Positions 8,230 to 17,148 of a stretch of DNA of 24,251 bases are shown piece after piece (the stretch's first letter is position 1; each line of letters begins with the position of its first letter). The translations under genes were made by a program, and so were the position numbers. Under the pieces are notes generated by a model. That model was not told the DNA's origin. It ran no database searches and was given only the letters and a program-made list of their open reading frames with translations. Source of the DNA: Bdellovibrionales bacterium (GTDB lineage: Bacteria > Bdellovibrionota > Bdellovibrionia > Bdellovibrionales > UBA1609); NCBI GenBank assembly GCA_016714165.1, contig JADJNU010000011.1, positions 1 to 24,251 of the forward strand. The letters run 5' to 3'.

Positions 8230-8430
8230 ACTTAGTATCTAACATAATGTGTGTCACCAATTCATACTTCTTTGCTCGAAATCACGGCGTGAAGAAGAGT
8301 CGGTTGGTCCATCTATGATTGCTACAATAGATAGGGAACGCTGCTACTACCAAAAAAAAAAGGATTAGAAAATAAATCGAAAAATGTGACTTTGAATGTT
8401 TATTGAAAAAAGGAAAGTGCTTGTTAGCAG

Positions 8431-8667
8431 ATGAGGATTTTCTTCGAAAATGCCCAAACACAATCAAGATGTCTGGATCAATTTTGGAACCCGAAAATCC
8501 AAGTACCTGGGCTCATGATAATAGGCACGCCTTTGGCAAAAAATATAGGAGTGGTTTTCATGGGCGCCAATCCCTTTGCTGAAGAGTCAGTCAGAGATCG
8601 GAATGTCTTTGCTTTGACTATCCTGGGATTGTTGAAAAATAAAAGGAGTTTTAAATGCACTCGATGA
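8431..8667 (+). CDS. Putative short protein upstream of the outer-membrane gene
   Basis: 78 codons in one frame, containing LMIIGTPLAKNIGVVFMGA and ESVRDRNVFALTILGLLK. The stop overlaps the next gene's start by 13 bases, an arrangement common in operons. No ribosome binding site or family is recognised, and the true start may lie upstream in another frame. A same-length minus-strand frame is its mirror and less convincing. Confidence 0.35.
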   Translation: MRIFFENAQTQSRCLDQFWNPKIQVPGLMIIGTPLAKNIGVVFMGANPFAEESVRDRNVFALTILGLLKNKRSFKCTR

Positions 8668-9175
8668 CAAAAAAATAGAGATAGTTAAAGGCGGTCTGTA
8701 CTCTTTGTTTTGGCTGTATGGACATTGTCCGCGTTCGCCGATTATGAGAGTCGTTACCAGTATTCTAAAGAAAAGGGTGACATAGGATTTGGGCTACATT
8801 GGGCACAAGCCTTGGCGTCTCGGCTTCCTATGCTTGGTCTTCGATTAACACAATAGAAGCGGCTGTAGCTATGGAGATGAAGGGGCGTACAGAACATCCG
8901 CACTTGGGCAGATTATTTATGGGTTCACCCCAGCTTCTTGAAGTAATGAGCTGCTGGTTTTGGCTGGTTTGGGTGGAGGAGTCGGTTTTAGGACTGAAAA
9001 TGACCCGGACCTGGAGGAAGAATACCTGGCTGGTCCTCGATTGGTTGGGGACTGACAAAGTCATTTGATTTTTCTTGCCTTGGAATTGGCGGGGCAGCTG
9101 TCCCACACCCAATATGTCACCCAGATCACTAAGGGCGAGCCTGATATTTCGATTGGATTGCGTTATTATTTTTGA
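8655..9175 (+). CDS. Small outer-membrane beta-barrel protein
   Basis: About 172 residues. ATG 8655 is preceded by AAAAGGAG at ideal spacing. Reading MHSMTKKIEIVKGGLYSLF, then VLAVWTLSAFA, gives a signal peptide cleaved before DYESRYQYS, if one base is missing from the A run at 8669-8675 and one more shift lies near 8705. The mature part alternates short hydrophobic/aromatic strands with polar turns: GDIGFGL, TSLGVSASYAWSS, EAAVAMEMKGR, ELLVLAGLGGGVGFRTEN, LAGPRLVGGLTKSFDF, ALELAGQLSHTQYVTQ. It ends PDISIGLRYYF, and a C-terminal Phe on an alternating strand is the recognition signal for the BAM insertion machinery. At this length eight strands are expected. Frame changes lie near 8800, 8945, 9050 and 9070. 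Confidence 0.65.
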
Positions 9176-9194
9176 TTGTGTACATCTCTTTTGA

Positions 9195-10513
9195 TTGTAT
9201 CTTGTTACGGGTGCAATCGAGGTGCAGTTGAATAGCATAGCTGAATCAATCAGATCTGAGGGGGTGGGAGTGTTTGAGGCGGAACCTGGTTTTAATCCAA
9301 TAGTTGAAGGCATCAAGAAGGTTGGTGTCGGAAAGCATGGATCTGACAGCTGTTCGGAAGAGCTGTCGGGTCAGATTCTTCAGCAAATACAAAATGGAGA
9401 GTCTGTCCCTATTCAAAATGCTGTTTTTCTGTCTGCTCTATTTCTCAAAAAACCATCTTTAACTGAGAGGATTTTTGAACTGCAGTTGGGGGAGAGCTTG
9501 TTCCAGAGGCCGGATGTAATTGCCAGTCATTTCTTTCGAGAGAACACAATCGAGCATTTTTGGGTCAAAAGAGTTTTTTCAGGTGAAGATCTTTCTGTTC
9601 AAGAGGCTTATGAACTTGGTTCTTTGCTATTCTCCGAAAGTTTTGATCAGCAAGCAAAGGCCATGATTGCCACATATTTGCGTATGAAACATGCTTGCGT
9701 GGGCGAATATGAGGGAATTTTAAAGGCATTGGATGAATGCTATCAAAGACACAATAAGACTAAGACAGATTGCAAATATGATCACAAAGAGCGAATTCTT
9801 TGGCAAATTTCAGAGCCTTTGACGGGCTGGATCGAAATTTCTTGCTGACCCCCCTTTTAGGTCAACTGATAAAAAAGAGAGGTCACGAAGCAATTTATTT
9901 GGGAGGGCCATCTTCGGGGCCTAAGTTTGGAACTAATATCTCTACAGTCTTCGACGACAAGGTTTTTGAGAGATTCCAATTGGGGAATTTTTTCAATATT
10001 GAATCTCTCTTTTCCGGATTTAAAGAGTGGAGGTACATACGCGGTTTGATGATAAAAAGACCGTTCATGGCAACCATTGAGAAATATTTTAACCCCTTCT
10101 CCTCCGATGTTTTAATTACCTCCGTCTTTCATGGATCTTTCAAGGAGAAGGGAAATGAACTCATCCAGAAGGCTGGTTTCAAAGCGGGCATCGTGATTTT
10201 TAAGGGGCTGGAAGGCTCTGTGCAGCCTTCATTGGCAAGGGGGACGCGCCTGCTTGCCTCCTATCAAAACAGAGAGGGCTTGGTTGTAGAAAGAGATTTT
10301 GAAATTCGACCAGAGCAGTTTGGATTTAACATTTGCCCAGACAACAAAGAGCGCAAGATATCATCAGAAGACTCCAAGAAGCTGCTCATAGAGTATTTGG
10401 AAGCTGGAGCGACTTCAGATTCTTATTATAATCAAAGAGCTCGTTATCTTATCAGGGCGTTTGAAGGTCCTTTGCACTGGATTGAATCTCAATTTTCAGA
10501 GGATGCTTGCTAG
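9195..10513 (+). CDS. Long-form TrpD-like glycosyltransferase family 3 protein
   Basis: About 435 residues, one frameshift near 9830. The N-terminal helical region (KKVGVGKHGSDSCSEEL, ILQQIQNGESVP) and SGEDLSVQEAYELGSLLF both look like the TrpD N-terminal helical domain, so that domain may be present twice. The second half, FDGLDRNFLLTPLLGQLI then LGGPSSGPKFGTNIS, MIKRPFMATIEKYFNPF, SDVLITSVFHGSFKEKG and GIVIFKGLEGSVQPSLARG, fits the TrpD-like clade in which the PRPP-binding GTGGD of true anthranilate phosphoribosyltransferase is absent. Role in tryptophan synthesis is therefore unlikely; members of this clade are of unknown or nucleic-acid-related function. No other trp gene is nearby. The start is uncertain: TTG 9195 is the longest possibility, 19 bases after the beta-barrel stop. 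Confidence 0.7.
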
Positions 10514-10599
10514 ACTTTCATTGTTAGGCTGCCATTGGCCCAGAAAATGCAGATGATCGCCCAATAAGATGCTTTGGGTCGATTTTGGTGGGAAGAACA

Positions 10600-11745
10600 A
10601 TGAGCTTGCTTGGATCCTATTTTTGGAATGTTTTTTTGTGGCCCCTTGGTTTTTTGTTTGCAGCCGCTCAGATCTGTTCTGCAAATTCTCCTTCAAACCC
10701 TTCTTTGAGAGATATCAGCGCAAGGGAAATTAAGGCCTTTGCGTTTCAAATCCTTTCAGATCGTGCAGGACTTATTCTTTACTCCCAAGGGCCTGATCAA
10801 ATGCGATGGGAGCTGGAGATCAGACAAGTAGCGAACGACAAAAATGGCGAAATAGAAATCGCGAGCAATCTGAGACGAATTGGGCATAGAGCCTTTCCCC
10901 TCACTCTAAAGTCCTTGGTTGGAGGGGGGCTGAGAGACTTCATTACAGAGAGGTCTTGGACAGAATCCTTCATGAATATAACAGGAAAAAGAGAGGGCAA
11001 AAAGTAAATGAGCTTCAGATTTCACAGGATAGTGTGGTGGTGGTTAGTTATTATCTTGGAGGAAAGAACAAGGTCACAAAAGAATTTTATTTGTTTGTGA
11101 CTTGGCCCTCTGGTGACATCAATCTTTGGGTTGTGAGTCGATCAGGAATGGGCAATGAAAAATTTGAACGTGGAAAACTTGAACTATCAAGGACTTCAAG
11201 GTCTTTCGATAGACCCTCAAGGATCTCCGGAAGAGCTTCTGGCTTCAAAGAAACAGGCGGCTCGTTTTGCGGAGAGTGCTTTGGCGAGTGAGGTTGGCCA
11301 ATATTTTGTGAGTTCTGGAAGAGATCAAATTCGCTTGGTCTTAAACATACAGGATATAACCAGGGATCGAAATGGCGGGATAGAGTTGAAAGCAGGGGTA
11401 GGATTCGCTGGTGGAGGCATTCAAAATATTGAATTTGGACCGCTGACCGAGGTGGGAGAGTTTTACGATACTTATAAAGCATATTATAAGGAAGAGCGTC
11501 TGAAAAGACAAAATAGGAGTCTGGGCTTCGTTGATCCTGAGAGCATGGTGTATGTCGGAAAATTATATCTTGGAGGAAGAGATGATCTCACCAAAATATT
11601 CCTTCTTATAATTGAATGGCCCACTGAGGACATAAAGATGTGGGTCGTCAGCAAAAAGGGTTCAGGTGTTGAGAAAATTGAAAAGGTGTATTTGAGAAAA
11701 TTCCTGGACGGGTGCCAGGAATTTCTTTCGAATGAAAATAAATAG
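10600..11745 (+). CDS. Exported protein with two tandem copies of an undescribed domain
   Basis: About 381 residues, at least two frameshifts (near 10930 and 11170). The ATG at 10600 gives a hydrophobic signal sequence (FLWPLGFLFAAAQICSA). Two homologous halves follow. First half: REIKAFAFQILSDRAGL, DQMRWELEIRQVANDKNGE, YYLGGKNKVTKEFYLFVTW, DINLWVVSRSGMGNEK. Second half: KKQAARFAESALASEVGQ, DQIRLVLNIQDITRDRNGG, LYLGGRDDLTKIFLLIIEW, DIKMWVVSKKGSGVEK. The recurring order DQ.R...I..D+NG / YLGG / WP..DI..WVVS marks one domain of about 165 residues. It is beta-rich and presumably periplasmic or surface exposed. The gene follows the TrpD-like gene by 86 bases and converges with the astacin gene, whose stop is 24 bases away. 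I do not recognise the domain. Confidence 0.65.
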
Positions 11746-11768
11746 ACAGACAGACAATTCTATCCAGA

Positions 11769-13110
11769 TTAAGGAATCCTTACTGTAAGAACAGCTTCCC
11801 CAGCCACGTCCGGATTTCTAAAATGGACCACATAAGTGGTTCCTGAAGGATAATTGCTCAGAGGCTGATCCAGATAGTAGTTATTACCGTCGGTGCTCCA
11901 TTTTTCGGGTAAGAATCTGGTCCAATCGAATGAACCATCAATTTTGTCTCTCCCCGTGGACCGGCATTGAGAACTGTCATTTTCAAACGACCGCCCGATG
12001 TAGTGAAGGAGGCGCTGACGGTTGATGGGTACTGCCGTGGACTTGCTTCCCCCGGGTTCAAGCCAACTCCTGCTGAATGCCTGTGTTTTGCCGTCGGTGC
12101 TCCTTTTCGGGGTTCCTCGAAGAGCCATTTTGTCTCTCCCGGGCGGGTTTGAGACGACCGCCCGTAGTGGTGAAGGAAGCGCTAATTGGCTTTACTTGCG
12201 CCCCAAGAGTGAAGGATTTCGCTCCTAGTTCAGGATTGGTTCTCCCTTGAAGATCGATTCCGTAGGCTTTGATCGTGTGTGCCTGTCCATTTCGATAGCT
12301 ATCAGGGATTCTAAATTCGAAACCATGGTTGCCTGGAATTTTTACGATGTCGTTGACATCGGCGCGTGCTTTGTTGGCGGTATTGTCTCCAGCAAGAACA
12401 CCGTCGATATAGTAGTGTATGGCGATGCTGACATTCGCATCGTTTGGATCATAAGCCCATCCATAGAAGATTCCATCCCCAAAAAAGCCATCAACGTTTC
12501 CGACATGGGCTTGATTTTTTGAGCAGAGCCTTCTTCATCTGGGATTTTGATTGTGAGGCTTGATTCTCCTGCTACATCGGGGTTTCTAAAGCGCACGACA
12601 ATAGTTGAGCCCGGCGTGTAATTACTAAGTGGTTGATCGAGGGAGTAGTTATTGCCATCGGTGCTCCATTTATCAGTCAAGAATTTTGTCCAATCGAATG
12701 AGCCATCAATTTTTGTCTCTCCTCTTGGGCCGGCATTGAGAACGGAGATTTTGAGACGACCGCCCGTAGTGGTGAAGGAAGCGCTAATTGGCTTTGCCCG
12801 TCCACCTAGAGAGAAGGATTTTGCTCCGAGTTCAGGATTGGTTTGTCCTTGAAGATCAATTCCGTAGGCTCTGATCGTGTGCGTCTGACCATTTCGATAG
12901 CTATCTGGTATTCTAAATTCAAAGCCATGGTTGCCCGGAATTTTTACGATGTCGTTGACGTCGGTGCGTTTTTTGTTAGCGATATTGTCTCCAGCAAATG
13001 CACCATCGATGTAGTAATGTATGGCGATGCTGACATTGGCATCGTTTGGATCATAGGCCCATCCACCCAAGATTCCATCTCCAAATATAGTGTCGACATT
13101 GCCACGAGGC
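11769..13110 (-). repeat. Tandem module repeats inside the astacin gene
   Basis: Order from N- to C-terminus: module 1 (about 13110-12820, GWAYDPND then HGFEFRIPDSYRNGQ), module 2 (about 12790-12540, SASFTTTGGRLK then WSTDGNNYSLDQPLSNY), module 1 again (about 12510-12200), a shortened degenerate module 2 (about 12190-12015), then a full module 2 (about 12014-11769). The duplicated copies are very similar at the DNA level; long exact stretches are shared. The degenerate copy keeps GTCTCTCC and GGTGCTCC blocks but lacks ~20 bases in one place and more in another. Confidence 0.8.
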
Positions 13111-14223
13111 GCCTCGTTATTGCTTCCGGCTGTAACGCAGGCGGCTCTGGCAGTATCGGGTTGAAATCCAGTGTTGCATGATTTCACGCGGCAGACCCCA
13201 CCTGTCCACTGTTGATTTGCTGTGTTACATGTTTGTCCTTCTATCTGACCTGTACCGTTGGCAATATTGCAGCTTCCTCCCTTGGTTGCAGGATCGCATT
13301 GGCTTCCGCCGCTGCTCAGCTCAGACCGATAGAGCTCTTGAACTCCAGAGGCATCAAGTCCGCTCATCGGGAGAACTCGTTCAATTTTTCGCCATTGCGA
13401 CTTCGGATAGTATCATTTCCGTTTTTGGAGAAGAATTTTACCCATAATGCATAATCGAGTTGAAATCGTAGGCGCCAAGAACAATGCCAGGAAAAATATC
13501 AAACTGATCTTTATATTCTTCTTGAATGTTTTCGTATAGGACTTCGACGTGAGTGTCTCGGTCTGTTCGCGATTGTTCATGCCACATGCCCAAAGCATGA
13601 AGTATTTCGTGCACATCAGCTGCCAACCCACAACCACCGGACTGGATAAATACTTGCTGCGCTCCACCTTGCCGGCCGACGTATGATCCGCAGGTATTGG
13701 CCTGATCTGACATTACGAATTCCAGGTAATCGACCTCATTGGTCCGCTCGACGAACTTGATCCCTGTGTTGCTTGTAATCGCCTCCATCGCCGATTTGAC
13801 ACTGCCGGTGGCGCCCGAAACAGCCGCGTAATTACATAGGGCACGATACCTTTTGTCCAAAGTCGTCCGCCCTCAATAGCAAAGGCAAAGGACTGAACTC
13901 CACTGAATTGATCAAAATCAAGAATTCCCGTTTTGCGGAAGGTAGGACAAAATTAAGAGGTTTAGAACGTAGATCGTCAATTTTTCCCAAAACAATATCG
14001 TCTTCAAAAAGAGCGTAGCCGTTAAGATTTTTAAAGGCCAATTCCTTTTCATAAATTTGATCGTCTTGAAAAAATCTTGCCATTACGAACCGCGAGATCC
14101 ATCTCCAGAAAGACGCAAATCTTTGGAATTAAACTTCCCGCAATGATTACCAACCAAAGTCAGAAATAGTGCACTCATCGCGATTAAGATCTTTTTGAAA
14201 TAAGATTTGTTAATTTTTCCCAT
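11769..14223 (-). CDS. Astacin-like (M12A) zinc metalloprotease with duplicated C-terminal modules
   Basis: Secreted zinc endopeptidase, roughly 815 residues after joining frames. ATG 14223 follows GAGGGGTTTTA; MGKINKSYFKKILIAM with ALFLTLVGNHC is a signal sequence, possibly lipoprotein-like though the lipobox is not canonical. A pro-region follows. The catalytic domain begins WTKGIVPYVI and includes TGIKFVERTNEVDYLEF, the zinc site HEILHALGMWH plus EQSRTDRD, and the Met-turn SIMHYG, all hallmarks of astacins. The frame breaks near 13440 and 13370. A Cys-rich linker (QCDPATKGGSCNIANG, CRVKSCNTGF) leads into repeats: a GWAYDPNDANVSIAIHYYIDG module and an SASFTTTGGRLK...FDW module, each present again downstream. 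The stop is TAA at 11771-11769. The modules probably bind surface or carbohydrate targets; that is inference. Confidence 0.85.
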
Positions 14224-14424
14224 TAAAACCCCTCGATTGATTGTTCAATGGGTGGAAGTGCAATTTTTCGGGTCACCTGCGTTCGTTTGGAATCAGGAGT
14301 TAAGTTTGCGCGACTGCCTTAAATCCATACACCTGTCAGTTTCTTCTCTGACACCCGTCTCATAATGAAACTTGGGTGAACGGTCACATCGGGGTTTTGG
14401 TGCTGTGTTGAGATCAGCCTCGAT

Positions 14425-14954
14425 TTATTTAAAGCTGGTGTTCTTGTAGAGAGCCAATGCCGCTTCGATGACTCGATGAGCTTCCGCGCAGTCAAAGAAC
14501 TCTTCCACCTTGACGATTTTGTTCTCCAGTGCCTTGTAATCCTCAAAAATCGTCGAATTTCTTTGATTCTGTGCGGAGGTAAATCATTAATAGAATTGAT
14601 TTGGGTATATTCAGGATCATCGGCGTGAACTGAAATAATTTTATCATCTGCTTCGCCCTGATCCAGCATTTTCATAACGCCAATTGGCTTTGCTCGCATA
14701 ATACAAAGAGGGACTGCTGCTTCTTGTCCCAAAACGAGAATGTCCAGAGGATCATTGTCTTCGCAATAGCTTTGAGGAATAAATCCATAGTTAGCTGGGT
14801 AATGGACAGAGCTGAAAAGGATTCGGTCCATTTTGATCAGACCGCTCATTTTATCGAGCTCGTATTTGACCTTAGAGCCCTTCGGAATTTCTATGATAGC
14901 ATTTACAAAAAAGGGAGATTCTTCTCCGACTGCTACGTCGTGCCAGGGATGCAT
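14425..14954 (-). CDS. ppa: Inorganic pyrophosphatase, family I (one frameshift)
   Basis: Hydrolyses pyrophosphate to two phosphates in the cytoplasm, pulling biosynthetic reactions forward. ATG 14954 follows AAGGTGG. The family I features are FVNAIIEIPKGSKVKYELDK, the substrate/metal loop HYPANYGFIPQ, and the signature EDNDPLDILVLG with its metal-binding Asp residues. The open frame leaves the family after HRIKEIRRF; adding one T to the T5 run (plus strand A run 14545-14549) restores FEDYKALENKIVKVEEFF, EAHRVIEAALALYKN and a TAA at 14427-14425, giving 176 residues, the normal bacterial length. This is the cleanest evidence that a homopolymer indel, not gene decay, breaks the frames here. It is 40 bases downstream of the ABC-F gene and may be cotranscribed. 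Confidence 0.93.
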
Positions 14955-14994
14955 GGGACCACCTTGTTGTTTCTTGTTTTCAGCAGATATTAGT

Positions 14995-16823
14995 TCATTT
15001 CAAATTTTCTTTTGCTTGCTCGAGTTGCCCAATAAGAGAAAACCATTTTTCCTCCAGACTCGACATTTGTTTACCTAAATCACTTAGCTCTCTCATTTTA
15101 GCTTGGGCCTCTGATCCCGACGATGTCTGTAAAGCTTCGGTCAATTCAATGCAGCGCTTTTCGTCTGAGGATATTTTTCTTTGAAGAAGAGAAATTTCCT
15201 TTTCAATTTTTTTTCTCAGCTCTTTAGGCTTGGAGGAGTGACTAAGTGAGTTTTCTGAGCTTGGGTTGGTTGAATACAGATTGTTTACTGAGGCCATGGC
15301 GTGGAGCGTGGTATTGCCCATCGCTGGTTCTGACTGATGAGAAGGCGTGGATAAAATCCCTTGCCTCTGGCTCCAAACATATTCGTCGTAGGTTCCCGGG
15401 TAGAGTAAGGCCTTGCCATCTTTGATTTCGATAATCTTTTTCGCGAGACGTTTGATAAAACTTCGATCGTGACTGACGATGACGACGGCTCCCTCATAGG
15501 TTTGGAGGGCTTGAGTGAGCGCCTCAACGGTATGGAAATCCAAATGGTTGGTGGGCTCATCAAGAATAAGCAAAGGTGATCGCTTCAAGAGGATTTGTCC
15601 GAGCGCGACTCGTGCCTTCTCGCCACCAGATAAAATTTTGACCTTCTTTTCGATGTCTGTTCCTGAAAACAAAAGGGCCCCTGCCAAATCTCTTGCTTGC
15701 TGAGGAAGGATGTCTGGATGGGCTTTTCGCATGAGAGCTTCATAAACAGTATCCGTCAGATTGAGCTCCTCTGCGACATGCTGGGCGTAATAGCCTGTCG
15801 TGACTCCATGTCCTGATTTCAGCGTTCCATGGAGGGGAGCCATAACTCCGGCGAGGACTTTCAATAAGCTTGTCTTACCGGCCCATTGACACCTACAATG
15901 CCAACGTGATCTGCCCGTTCAAGGGCGAGTTCAATTCCAGACAATATAGTTCGGTCTCCGTAGCCTATACATAAATCTTCTGCAGAGAGAACAGTTTTGC
16001 CCGTTCTAAAGGGAGGGGCTATGGAATACTGGCTCCCACCAAAATGGGTTTGAGTTCGATAGAATCCATTTTATCAAGTCGCTTTAAGCGACTCTGAACT
16101 TGGCGGGCCTTGGTTGCTTTGGCTCCGAAGCGGGCGGCAAATTGAAGGATCGTTTTACGTTTGGCATCCTGAGACATGGCTTGCTTAGCAAGCTGTTCTC
16201 GCAAAACGGCTTTTGTTCAAAATAGTCATCGATATGTCCATTGAACTTTGTAAAATCTCCAGCCTCCACCTCAAGAGTGTGATCTGTTGTGCGCCGCAAA
16301 ATTCTCTGTCATGAGATGAGTAAAAAGCCCCACCAAAGCTTTGGAGAAATTCTTCCAACACAAGCAGAGATTCGAGATCCAAATAGTTTGTTGGTTCATC
16401 AAGTAGAAGCAAGTTTGGCTGTTGCCCGATAAGCCCAATGAGTTTGCACTCATTCGATAGCCACCACTGAGTTCAGCAATGGGAGAGGAGAGTGGGTTTC
16501 GGTGAGCCCCATTTTGGCCGAGTCTCTTGAGATCCCAAAGAGGCTTTGACAGGTTTTCCCAGTATTGTGAGACACAAGTCGGGCTCGAAGAACTCCTCTT
16601 GAGCCAAATAACCCAGGCGCAGGGAATGAGAGCGAATAATTTGGCCCTTATCCAATTGATCTTGGAGAGTAAGACAGCGAAACAGGGTGGTTTTTCCAGC
16701 GCCGTTAGGCCCGATCACGCCGATATGTTCGCCCTCATTGACCGCGAAACTGGCCTTTTCAAAGAGAGTTCGAGAACCAAAAGCTTTGGATCCATTGTGT
16801 ACCTGTAAGAGAACGTCCGCCAT
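14995..16823 (-). CDS. ABC-F family ATPase (frameshifted)
   Basis: Soluble twin-ATPase of the ABC-F type, which acts on ribosomes; about 610 residues. First cassette: GVIGPNGAGKTTLFR (Walker A), ELSGGYRM (signature), LLLDEPTNYLDLES (Walker B), SHDREF. The interdomain linker shows FAARFGAKATKARQVQSRL, the conserved tRNA-contacting motif of ABC-F proteins. Second cassette: GVNG.GKTSLLKVLAGVM, KILSGGEKARVALGQ, LLILDEPTNHLDFHTV, VIVSHDRSF. A C-terminal Lys/Glu-rich coiled coil follows (KELRKKIEKEISLLQRK onward to the stop at 14995). Breaks lie near 16490, 16440, 16310, 16220, 16020 and 15884; at the last, one G missing from a four-base run (CCC at 15882-15884) destroys the second Walker A. Both ATP sites look intact once repaired. 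Uup/YheS-like is likely from the C-terminal coiled coil, but subfamily is not certain. Confidence 0.9.
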
Positions 16824-16851
16824 AGATCGACCACCATACCAAATTTTGTAT

Positions 16852-17013
16852 TAAAATCATGCGAGGAATTGGAGTTAGGCGTTTTTCTTGCTGATCTCTC
16901 GTTGCTGATCGAAACTTTGGCAGTCGAAACAGAATTTAAAAACTGCGTTGTTGTAAAATTATTAAATGCCGCGTCGATTTTACATATGTAGAGCGATTTT
17001 ACGCATTAAAATC
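16852..17013. promoter_or_regulatory. Divergent intergenic region with four copies of GATTTTA
   Basis: The 325 bases between the divergent ABC-F and glucoamylase genes contain GATTTTA or its complement TAAAATC at 16852-16858, 16976-16982, 16995-17001 and 17007-17013. The last two form an inverted repeat with a five-base spacer (CGCAT), and the middle two are a direct repeat (CGATTTTAC). This looks like a multi-site operator for one or both genes. Confidence 0.45.
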
Positions 17014-17073
17014 ACTAAGAAGAAATAAAAATAGTTCCATTTTGGACTCCCGGTTGGTACCACTGTAGCGCTC

Positions 17074-17099
17074 GGTGATGGCCCTCGTTGGCCATCACC
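17074..17099. promoter_or_regulatory. Perfect 10-bp hairpin upstream of the glucoamylase gene
   Basis: GGTGATGGCC, loop CTCGTT, GGCCATCACC, 50 bases before the glucoamylase ATG. No T run follows on either strand, so a dyad operator or 5' leader structure is more likely than an intrinsic terminator. Confidence 0.5.
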
Positions 17100-17148
17100 T
17101 ATACAGTACAATAGGATTAGTTCAACCTTACGCAAAATTGGGGTTTCC

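Noticed and set aside
12652..13454. Several plus-strand open frames of 66-112 codons
   Set aside because: They are shadows of the repeated modules of the astacin gene; similar shadows recur at both repeat copies.
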